Shown piece by piece: positions 8,506-16,827 of a DNA stretch of 64,000 nt. Below the pieces are notes generated by a model. The model did not search any database and had not been told where the DNA came from. It saw only the letters and a list, made by a program, of their open reading frames with translations. Each line of letters opens with the position of its first letter. The stretch's first letter is position 1. The stretch comes from CAWACP01 sp963780655 (GTDB lineage: Bacteria; Acidobacteriota; Terriglobia; Bryobacterales; Bryobacteraceae), in assembly GCA_963780655.1 (NCBI GenBank), contig CAWACP010000016.1, forward strand, positions 62,001 through 126,000, written 5' to 3'. Position numbers and translations under genes: made by a program.

Positions 8506-11500
8506 TCAGGGTACGGGTGACTTCCCGGCCGGAAGCAGGGTCATCGCGAAAACGATGACATTGCGGTTCTCCGGCAGAGTGATGCTGCGAACTGCGCGGC
8601 TGTCGTCGAGTCGGAACGAATAGCCGTAGATATGAAATGGGCGCTGATCCCTGGCCCCGTCAGCGACCAGCCGGTATGGCACAGTAACCGCGACTGATTC
8701 CCCCGAAAAGCCGGCAGGACTGTCCCAGTCGCTGATGTTCTGCAAGGAAGATTCCGAGGTCCCATCGGCGTAGTGGATGACAAACACCTGCGATTCCTGG
8801 CTGCCCTCGACGCCGGTGGCGAGGACCTTCAACTCGCCGAACCTGCCTGTCGGAAGTGGAACTGTGCCGCCGCCCGCTCCATCGGGCGCGTTTGCCGGCC
8901 CGAGGCGAAACGAAACGCCGTCCCAGAACTGCGTGGCGCCCAGCGGTTGCTCGGGAAACGCGAAGCCGCCTCCATCCAGGCTCGCCGCGGGCGCGAAGCC
9001 TGAACCGCCGGTGCGAATCCCCGTCACGTTGAAGCTCGTCGCCAGATCCACTGGCACGGCGCCGGTCGTAAGCATCCGAACCCGCAGCAGAAGCGTCGCC
9101 GAGTGCGACAGATCGCCTGACGCGCCTGTGATGGTCAGCGTGGACGTCGCCTCACCCGCCGAGGGCGCAGCAGCCACCGTCAGGACGTTCGTATCGGGGC
9201 TGAACGACGCCGTCACTCCGGCGGGCAGACCGGACGCCGCCAGTTGAATGCCGCCGCTAAACCCGTTTCTGCGAACTACGTTAATCCCTGTAGTGGCGTC
9301 TCTGCCCTGCCAGACGGAGATCTCGGCCGTGGACGGAGAGATGCTGAAGTCCGGAACAGCCGCCGGGGAAGGGAGCACATCGTAGAGAGGCTGGACCGGC
9401 CGCGCTCCCGGATTCTGCTCCGCCACGGACATGGCCAGCACGCGAATCTTCGCGTTATCCGGCAGACGAACGGTTCGCGCCCCGTTTGGCAACTCCAGCG
9501 AATAAGCGAACAGGTACGAGTACGAATACGGAACATTCCTTCCTTCGGCATCGTGATGATGGGAGCAATACCAGGCGATATCAGCGCGTTTGATGTAGCC
9601 TGGCTTGAGACCGATCATCTCGCCGTAATGGTCGGAACCGGCCGGCGTCGGGCCGCCGTTCTCCCACTCGCGGTCGTCCCACTGTCCGATGAAGCCGCCC
9701 CAGTCTTCGACATTGAATTCCTGTTTTCTGTCACCCGCTTCGAAGATCGCTTTCTGGTCGCCTCCGGTGGAAGCCGCGAGCAAATACACACGGTTCCACG
9801 AACCGGGCGGCAGAGAGACGGTCTGCCCTTTTGCGACCACCGCGTCAGGTACGCCGGTTTTCGCGGGCGCAAGCCGGAACTCAACGCCATCGAACGATAT
9901 CCGCTGCGGAAGCATCTCCGCCGGCAGCGCATCGCCTTTGGAATCGAATCCAGACGTCGACCTTGCTCCATCGGTGGTTGCCACGGCCAGATCGTAATCG
10001 AGTGATACGGGCATCGAGTGAACGCCCGATGCCGTAGCCGTCGAACCGCGCAATTTCAAAGCGAATGTGCGGGGCTGGTACGCGCCGAAGGATGTCAGCA
10101 GCACGCCCTCGCTGACCGTTGCCGGACCGACCGGTTGCTCCTGACCGTTCACTTCCCGGGCGGCGATAACGGGCGCCGCGAACGATATCCGGACATCCCG
10201 CTGCGGGCGGCCGTCCATTTCCACCAGACGAACGATCAGCTCGTCGCTGAGATCAGCCTTCTTGAGCGCCATTACACGGATCCGCGGGCTGCTGACCCTG
10301 AGAATGGAGAGTTCGCGTCCCAGCGACCCTTCGTGCGCGGCGGTCTGAAAGGCGATGAGCGGCTGGTTGAGGCGCTCGGCCTGCCAGTCCGTGCCTGCGC
10401 CGCGCCAGTCTGCCGCATGTCCGGCGAGGCCGTACACGAACTCATGATGGCCGAGGTCCTGCGTTGCCTGATCGGGGTAGCCACCGCGGGTTCCGGGAGT
10501 TCGGATCAGGGTCAGGCGGATGGTGTGATCGTCAGGCTTGTCCGACCCATTCTTGCAGTCCGTGAGAACGGTAGCGCCATATTCGCCGCTGGCGTCGGTC
10601 AGATCGATCCACTGATGCGAGGGGACCTCGAATTTCTTCGGCTCGGCAGTGGGCCGCTGAATGGTTCCGATATCCCAGTTGTAAGTGGCCATCCGGTTGG
10701 ACGCTGTGAGCGGAAAAACCGCCTTCAGATTCGATTGCCGCGTGTTCCAGTCGATCCGGTTTGCAATTTCCACCCGCCCCCCGGCATCGCCCGCCGACAG
10801 CCGGATGGTCTGCACGAATACGGATCCCGCTGTCTCTCGTGAAATCTCGATCGCTGCGCGGACGGGTCCGCTTTCCACGATGTGGATCTTTGCCGGCCCG
10901 CTGACCCAGGCCTTTGGCGGCGCCTGTTCCTGATCCCAGTCCATGTTCCATGCCGGCCATTGGCGCGGATTATCGTAAGAGATTGCAATCCTCGCCGGTG
11001 CGCCCAGAAGTTCCCTGCCGATGGACTTATCGAAAATGCTTTCAATATCGCCGTCGGTGTTTAGGCGGATGCTGTAATATTGGTTCTCCAGAGACCGGCC
11101 GCCGGCCTTAGCGCCTGTAGCCTCGGCGTTCACGCTCGCTGGCCTGGGCTGAACATCGTAAACGGCATAGCCGACCGAGGGCACTTTCGCCAGAAACAGC
11201 ACTTTGCCGGCGGAGATCTGAGCCGGCGTTTCACGCCCATCGGGATCCGTGACCCGCACCGCGCGTGGGCTTCCGCCAGGGAAATCGACGCTCGCCTCGA
11301 CCACATCCTCGCGCGCGATGTTCAATGGGTTATAGACCACCACTGGCACGCCCGTGACTTTCGTGTTCAGTCCCGCGGCAACGGCGGATGCGGCGTCGGT
11401 GAGCACCCCCGCGAACTGATTCATCGCGATGACGTCGTCGTTCCAGGCGAACTCGTAAGCTCTCGGGGTCGCAGTGCCGGCAGCGAGGTCGTGGAAATGG

Positions 11501-12900
11501 CCGCCCATCACCAGCGTCCAGGCATCGTTCAGCCGCTCCAGCGGATACTGCCGCGCTCCCAGCCACTCCGCGGCAGCCGATGCCTTCTCCGCCGCATCGG
11601 CCAGCAACTCTTCTTTCCTGATCCAGCGCTTTTGATACGCCTGCGAGGTCAGGGAGCCTGCGGAGTGGTTCGTCAGTTCCATTTCTCCCGTGTAGCGGGG
11701 CAGTCCGGCTTGCTCCGATGGCGTGATATCGAGAAACATCTGCTCGGCATTCGAGGAGATTACCCGTACCGGCCCTTGCCCTACCTTCACCAGCGGTCCC
11801 GGTGGAATCTGGCCATCAGCGCTCCCGCCGAGTCCTTCCGGTTCGGGTAGCCTGGCCGTGCCGTGCGTAACGATCGCTTCCAGCAGCTTGATCGAGTTCT
11901 CATCCGGCGCTCCCCCGATGTCGCCGGTTCCGTAGTAGTGATAGTCGGTATAAACGCCGGTCAGCTTGCCGTTGTTCTCCACACGCGCGGCCCAGTCGTG
12001 CTGATAGCGGTTCAGCGCCTCGATCGGCTGAAACCGGTTTAGCGCAGTCCGCTCCTCCGCCAGGGCCCGGAAGTTACGGATATCCGCCGGATCGAGCGTC
12101 TCATGATTGCGCTGTTGCTGTTCCAGCTTCTGGCGCAGGCTCTGCATTTCGCCGTCGATCTGCGCCAGGGCGGGGTCGGGCGGCACGGCCGGCAGCGGCG
12201 CGCTCAGGTCTGTGTAGATGCCGCCGCTGTAATCGCCCGGATTGATACCCGCAAGCACCGTTTCACCATCCGGCCCCACCCACACGCCAACGTTGAACGG
12301 CGTTCCTGCGGGCGTTTTCTCCAGCGATTCCACTCCTCCGCCATCGGCCGATGAGCCCCACACCAGCTTCTGCGTCGAGAAGCCCTTCACCCCCGCGTGG
12401 GCCAGAATCGTGGGCAGCGAGGCGGGAAACCCAAAGCAGTCCGGCAGCATATATTCCGCGCTCGCTTTGCCCAGCTCTTTGCGAAACCAGTTATTGCCGT
12501 ACAGGATCTGGCGAATGATCGCCTCGGCGCTGGGCGCGTTCACATCGCCTTCCTCCATCGAGGAGCCGGCCGGGAACCAGCGCCCCGCATCCACCCAGGA
12601 CTTCACCTTTGCGAAGTCGGCCGGAAAATACTCCTTCATGAAGCGATAGCGATTGGCGCCGCTAAAATTAAAGACATAGTGAGGATATTTATCGAGCAGG
12701 CGGAAATTCTCCTCCATCGTCTTCCGAATATATTCGTCGATGACCTGAGGATATTCCCAGCGCCATTCCGTATCGAGATGGGCGTAGCCAACCACATACA
12801 GCGTTGGCGTCCGCGTCAGATCGGGCTTCTCGCGGGGCTGAGCGCCGAGCGACGAAAAGCCCATGAAGACCGCCAGTGCAGTGCTGCCTGTTCGCAACAT
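8506..12900 (-). CDS. secreted alpha-mannosidase (GH38) with C-terminal accessory domains
   Basis: 1464 residues from ATG 12900, chosen because GGAG lies 5 bases upstream; an in-frame ATG 21 bases earlier has no such site. Residues 1-20 are a signal peptide (cleavage near SLGA-QP). The GH38 catalytic domain follows, with metal ligands in AHLDTEW (H41, D43) and the nucleophile aspartate D154 in YMLPDCFGFP; H-F-H-D around residue 480 belongs to the mid domain. The C-terminal beta-sandwich runs to about 980. The last 480 residues hold two related jelly-roll-like modules (FDGVEFRLAPA and WDGVSFRLGPA) separated by an Ig-like linker, making it longer than a typical GH38 of about 1000 residues. It lies 64 bases downstream of the Oar-like receptor gene, probably one operon. 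It should release mannose from glycans outside the cytoplasm. Confidence 0.88.
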   Translation of the reverse strand: MLRTGSTALAVFMGFSSLGAQPREKPDLTRTPTLYVVGYAHLDTEWRWEYPQVIDEYIRKTMEENFRLLDKYPHYVFNFSGANRYRFMKEYFPADFAKVKSWVDAGRWFPAGSSMEEGDVNAPSAEAIIRQILYGNNWFRKELGKASAEYMLPDCFGFPASLPTILAHAGVKGFSTQKLVWGSSADGGGVESLEKTPAGTPFNVGVWVGPDGETVLAGINPGDYSGGIYTDLSAPLPAVPPDPALAQIDGEMQSLRQKLEQQQRNHETLDPADIRNFRALAEERTALNRFQPIEALNRYQHDWAARVENNGKLTGVYTDYHYYGTGDIGGAPDENSIKLLEAIVTHGTARLPEPEGLGGSADGQIPPGPLVKVGQGPVRVISSNAEQMFLDITPSEQAGLPRYTGEMELTNHSAGSLTSQAYQKRWIRKEELLADAAEKASAAAEWLGARQYPLERLNDAWTLVMGGHFHDLAAGTATPRAYEFAWNDDVIAMNQFAGVLTDAASAVAAGLNTKVTGVPVVVYNPLNIAREDVVEASVDFPGGSPRAVRVTDPDGRETPAQISAGKVLFLAKVPSVGYAVYDVQPRPASVNAEATGAKAGGRSLENQYYSIRLNTDGDIESIFDKSIGRELLGAPARIAISYDNPRQWPAWNMDWDQEQAPPKAWVSGPAKIHIVESGPVRAAIEISRETAGSVFVQTIRLSAGDAGGRVEIANRIDWNTRQSNLKAVFPLTASNRMATYNWDIGTIQRPTAEPKKFEVPSHQWIDLTDASGEYGATVLTDCKNGSDKPDDHTIRLTLIRTPGTRGGYPDQATQDLGHHEFVYGLAGHAADWRGAGTDWQAERLNQPLIAFQTAAHEGSLGRELSILRVSSPRIRVMALKKADLSDELIVRLVEMDGRPQRDVRISFAAPVIAAREVNGQEQPVGPATVSEGVLLTSFGAYQPRTFALKLRGSTATASGVHSMPVSLDYDLAVATTDGARSTSGFDSKGDALPAEMLPQRISFDGVEFRLAPAKTGVPDAVVAKGQTVSLPPGSWNRVYLLAASTGGDQKAIFEAGDRKQEFNVEDWGGFIGQWDDREWENGGPTPAGSDHYGEMIGLKPGYIKRADIAWYCSHHHDAEGRNVPYSYSYLFAYSLELPNGARTVRLPDNAKIRVLAMSVAEQNPGARPVQPLYDVLPSPAAVPDFSISPSTAEISVWQGRDATTGINVVRRNGFSGGIQLAASGLPAGVTASFSPDTNVLTVAAAPSAGEATSTLTITGASGDLSHSATLLLRVRMLTTGAVPVDLATSFNVTGIRTGGSGFAPAASLDGGGFAFPEQPLGATQFWDGVSFRLGPANAPDGAGGGTVPLPTGRFGELKVLATGVEGSQESQVFVIHYADGTSESSLQNISDWDSPAGFSGESVAVTVPYRLVADGARDQRPFHIYGYSFRLDDSRAVRSITLPENRNVIVFAMTLLPAGKSPVP

Positions 12901-12964
12901 TGGAACTCCACGAACCTGCAATGCCGAGAGCGGGCGGGCGCGATGCCCGCCCAGCCACTGACTT

Positions 12965-15900
12965 TCAGAAATACAACTTCAGCGCGATCTTGATAATCCT
13001 CGGAAAATTATTCTGAAATGGCGGAATGGTGCCGAAACCGGACCAGGAGCCGTTGGCCTGCTTCACCGGCGGCCCGTCGTTGGGGTTGTTGTCGGGTCCG
13101 GGGAACAGGACGCTGTTGAGCAGGTTGAGCGCTTCGCCACGCAATTCCAGTTTCCAGCGCTCGGTAATGGGGAACTGCCGGATCAGGTTCATGTCGAGGT
13201 TTACGTTCTGCGGCTGGCGCAGCGAGCTGGTCTGCCCTGGCTGCTGCGATAGTACAAAGGGCGGCAGCGAGGTCTCATAGCACGCCGTGGGATCGCCGTT
13301 GCAGTTGTAGAGCCACTGCTCGTGGGTCGGGCCCCCATCGGGAACATACGAATGACCGGAAAGATAGAGGCCTCCCGGAAGGCTGACCGGGAACCCGGTT
13401 TCAGCCAGCAGCACGCCGTCAACCCGCCAGTGATTCACCACTGCCCCGAGCGCTTTCATCGCGCCGGAATCGCCGTGAACCATGGGCAGATCGTACTCGC
13501 CCGTAAACGAAAAGACATGCGTACGATCGGCCGGACCGATTTGGTATAACAGCTTCGGATCCTGATAGGGCCAGCCGTTCAGATAGCCTCCGGCGATCAT
13601 CGTCTTCGAATATGTATACGAGGCGCGGAAGCTCATGCTGTGAGAGAAGCGTTTGTTGAGCTGGACTTCAAGCGCGTTGTACCGGCTCTTGCCCAGCGGA
13701 TCGTCATAGCTGCCGAGAGGACCGGGAAATTCCGGCCACGGCAGACTCAGGTACAGATACGGAACAGTTGGCGACGAGCCAAGGTAACTGGAGGCGGGAA
13801 CGCTCGGAACGCCATAGAACGGGTTCGGGACGCTCTGGTTGTACATGTTCGGATTGGCAATGGCCTGCTGTAGCTGTGCCTGAGTCCACACGCCGTTGAG
13901 CCAGACGGTGCCTTGTCCGCCGTTCCATGCCGTGGTGCGCAGGCGGTCGCTGAAGTTCCCGGCATAGCGCACATCCAGCACCATGCTGGCAGGAAGCTCG
14001 CGCTGGATTCCGAACGAGAACTGCTGCGACCGGGGAATTCGGCGTCCGGGGAAGTCGAACGAAGCGCCGTTCCCGACGCCGGTCAGCAAGCCACCGGAGG
14101 AGCCGAGCGGCGTGATAAACCCGTTCGGGAAGGGATTTCCGCTGGCAAAATTGTTGTCCGGCGTAAGATTGTTGTTCTGGCTGGCTACGTACGGGGTGGA
14201 CTGGCTCGCGCCTACCGTTGAGCCGCCTTCCAGTCCCACTGCGTACATGATCCCGTACCCGCCCCTGATTACCGTTTTGGGAGTCAGCTGATAAGCGAAG
14301 CCGAAACGCGGTCCGATATTCGTGTAGTCGGTATTGTAGGCGTCGTTGGGCTGTCCATTCTTTCCGGCGAACAGGACGCCTCCGTACACCGTCGATAGAT
14401 TCGGATTCAGCCCCAGCGACTGGTAGACGGGAAGGTCCGCGGCCAGATTGGCCTGATACGTGGGATCGTTGGTGATCGGATTGACGCAGGACAGGCACAA
14501 CCCTCGATTCAGATTGAGTCCCTGAAGCCCGAACTGAATATCGTAACGAACACCGATGTTCAGGGTGAGCCGCCGCGTTACGTGCCAGCTATCCTGCACG
14601 TACCCAGCGACTGCCGGGAACGTGGTCCACTGCGAGGCGTTGTAATCGACGCCGCCATTGTCCGGGTAACCAAGCAGAAGATCGGCGATCGCCGAGCCGT
14701 CTGTTACGCCGGAAATCGTATTCCGCTGGTACGGGTTCGCCTGCGTGTATTGCGTTCCAAAGCTGAAGTATCCGTTCGGTCTGCCTACGGAACGCGGGGT
14801 GCCCCACTGATAGTAGCCAACCTCGCCCCCGAAGTGGAACGTGTGCGCGCCCCAGACCTTGGTGACATCCGGATCGAGGACGGTGGTGTTATAGACGTCA
14901 TTACCGACGTTGTTGCCCACCACCTGCGGATAAATTTCGGAAAAAGTGATTTCCGGCAGGAGTTTCAGAGTGGTGGTAGGGATCTGCGGCATGTTCAGCC
15001 CGATGGATTGAGGGGTAATGCTCGACGAAAGATCGCCATTCGGGAAATGGTCCTGGAAGCGGGAGAAACTGACCTTCACATCCAGCAGGAGGGTGGGTGA
15101 GAAGGTGTGCGTGTAATCCTCGCTGGCCAGCAGAAACTGCCGCATGGTATTGATGTTTCCGTTCTCGGCCGGCGGCGGGAAGCCGCTCACGTTGCGGAAC
15201 TCAGTGCCGTGCTGATAGGCGAACAAACTGTACCAGCGGGTGTTGTCGCTGGTGTCGTAATCCACTCGCGCCATGGGCTGCCAATAGCGGTATTTATCGG
15301 GAACATTCGCGATGTAATTGTTGTTGAAGCCGCTGCCCGCGTTGGCGGCCGGGAAGAGGTTCAGAATGGCAGCTCCGATGGGGTTGATCTGATTGGCTGG
15401 AATCGTGTCGCCCGGAAACGGCGTACGCATCAGGTTGTTGCTGGGGCAACTGGAGATCGGGCCGCCGGAAGTACAGAAGGTCGAGTTCGGCTGGTAAATC
15501 GTATAGCCCGATTGCGTGAAATTCACGCCATTGCCGCTTTGCGGCCGCAGATAGGCTGGAGGAACGCTGGTCAGCGTAGTAAACGGGATATTCTCCACGT
15601 ACCCTTCAAAGGCGCCGAAGTAGAAGACTTTGTCCTTCTTCAGCGGACCGCCTATGGTGCCGCCGAACTGGTTCTCCTGCACTTTCTGTGTCGGGATGCC
15701 GTTCAGGTTGTTCTCGAAGTTGTTGGCGTTCAGATCGCCGTTCTGCAGGTAGTCGTACAGGTCGCCGTGAATCTGGTTGGTACCGCTCTTCATAGTGGTG
15801 TTTACGAAACCACCGCTCGAGCGGCCCCAGCGGGCGTCGTAGTTGGTGGTTTGCACGTTCACTTCCTGAATGGCGTCCAGGTTCGGCGCAATGAACCACG

Positions 15901-16546
15901 TGCCCGTCCCGTTATTCTGCTGCGTGATGTTGGAGCCATTCAACGTGAACTGCTGATACCCCTGCACGCCGCCGCCGATGGTGTAGTTGTTGTTCACATC
16001 CCAGCCGCGGGAGCCGGAGTACCCCGAGGCGCCGAACTGCGTCTGCAGAAACTGCGACCCCGGAATCGTATTGAGGAGGTTATAGATCTGTCGCCCCTGC
16101 ATGGGCTCGTTCGCCAGCTCGCGCGTGGTCAGCACATTGTTCTGGACGGCATTCTCGGCGTCGAGCAGCGGCGCGGTGGAGGTCACCTCGACTTTTTCTG
16201 ATGCGGCGCCCACCTGAAGTCTGATGTTCAGCACCGGCGCCGTGCCGCCCTGCAGGACAATGTTGCCCTCCACGGCTTCCTTGAATCCTGGCACGTTTGC
16301 CGTCACTGTGTACGTGCCGGGAAGGATGTAGGGAAACAGATAGTCGCCCGTGTTCGTGGTTGTTGCCGTGTAGCTTTGTTTCGTCGCGTCGTTAACGGCC
16401 TGGACGGTTGCGTTGGGCACTACCGCGCCCGACGGATCAGTTACGCGCCCGCTCAGCGAGCCGCGAAACTCCTGGCCCCAGACTATGGCGGATGCGATGA
16501 GCGCACCAGTCAGAATGCGAGTTACCACCAACTTGCTGGTTTCCAC
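12965..16546 (-). CDS. Oar-like TonB-dependent outer-membrane receptor
   Basis: 1193 residues starting at GTG 16546, supported by AAGGAG seven bases upstream. A signal peptide (to about IVWGQ) is followed by a carboxypeptidase-regulatory (CarboxypepD_reg) domain, FRGSLSGRVTDPSGAVVPNA. Next come a plug domain (VLTTRELANEPMQGRQIYNL, SGGFVNTTMKSGTNQIHGDL) and a long beta barrel rich in aromatic-ended strands, finishing with KIALKLYF, a typical terminal outer-membrane strand. Proteins of this type are the acidobacterial equivalents of SusC-like glycan importers, energised by TonB. Its gene precedes the GH38 mannosidase and diverges from a membrane-anchored transcription regulator, so mannoside import is the likely role. 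The substrate is inferred from context. Confidence 0.9.
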   Translation of the reverse strand: METSKLVVTRILTGALIASAIVWGQEFRGSLSGRVTDPSGAVVPNATVQAVNDATKQSYTATTTNTGDYLFPYILPGTYTVTANVPGFKEAVEGNIVLQGGTAPVLNIRLQVGAASEKVEVTSTAPLLDAENAVQNNVLTTRELANEPMQGRQIYNLLNTIPGSQFLQTQFGASGYSGSRGWDVNNNYTIGGGVQGYQQFTLNGSNITQQNNGTGTWFIAPNLDAIQEVNVQTTNYDARWGRSSGGFVNTTMKSGTNQIHGDLYDYLQNGDLNANNFENNLNGIPTQKVQENQFGGTIGGPLKKDKVFYFGAFEGYVENIPFTTLTSVPPAYLRPQSGNGVNFTQSGYTIYQPNSTFCTSGGPISSCPSNNLMRTPFPGDTIPANQINPIGAAILNLFPAANAGSGFNNNYIANVPDKYRYWQPMARVDYDTSDNTRWYSLFAYQHGTEFRNVSGFPPPAENGNINTMRQFLLASEDYTHTFSPTLLLDVKVSFSRFQDHFPNGDLSSSITPQSIGLNMPQIPTTTLKLLPEITFSEIYPQVVGNNVGNDVYNTTVLDPDVTKVWGAHTFHFGGEVGYYQWGTPRSVGRPNGYFSFGTQYTQANPYQRNTISGVTDGSAIADLLLGYPDNGGVDYNASQWTTFPAVAGYVQDSWHVTRRLTLNIGVRYDIQFGLQGLNLNRGLCLSCVNPITNDPTYQANLAADLPVYQSLGLNPNLSTVYGGVLFAGKNGQPNDAYNTDYTNIGPRFGFAYQLTPKTVIRGGYGIMYAVGLEGGSTVGASQSTPYVASQNNNLTPDNNFASGNPFPNGFITPLGSSGGLLTGVGNGASFDFPGRRIPRSQQFSFGIQRELPASMVLDVRYAGNFSDRLRTTAWNGGQGTVWLNGVWTQAQLQQAIANPNMYNQSVPNPFYGVPSVPASSYLGSSPTVPYLYLSLPWPEFPGPLGSYDDPLGKSRYNALEVQLNKRFSHSMSFRASYTYSKTMIAGGYLNGWPYQDPKLLYQIGPADRTHVFSFTGEYDLPMVHGDSGAMKALGAVVNHWRVDGVLLAETGFPVSLPGGLYLSGHSYVPDGGPTHEQWLYNCNGDPTACYETSLPPFVLSQQPGQTSSLRQPQNVNLDMNLIRQFPITERWKLELRGEALNLLNSVLFPGPDNNPNDGPPVKQANGSWSGFGTIPPFQNNFPRIIKIALKLYF

Positions 16547-16766
16547 GTTGACTCCTTTTGGATCGCCCCGGATTGCCGAGATCGGGCCTTTGCCCGTACT
16601 CTGACCCGGACCCCTTGCGAAGTAGGAATCAGTTTGCGTCCCGGACTGTCATGAGAAATATCTGAAATTGTCGTGAAGTGACTTTGTTAGCGACATTTCC
16701 GAGTCTCGCCGGGCGGTTACACACAGCGTTACGCGCGTTATGCCCAGAGTCCTTTGAACCCGGTGC

Positions 16767-16789
16767 TATAATCGGACCGAAATGGTCCG
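16767..16789 (+). promoter_or_regulatory. -10 box with adjacent inverted repeat (candidate operator)
   Basis: A perfect TATAAT at 16767-16772 is followed directly by CGGACC-GAAAT-GGTCCG (16773-16789), a 6+5+6 inverted repeat that would cover the transcription start. No good -35 is seen. It sits 39 bases before the preferred start of the regulator gene and argues against the upstream in-frame start at 16678. Confidence 0.45.
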
Positions 16790-16827
16790 GTCCGCCGCCA
16801 GCCGCGCGCGACCGTGTGTGGTCCGAG

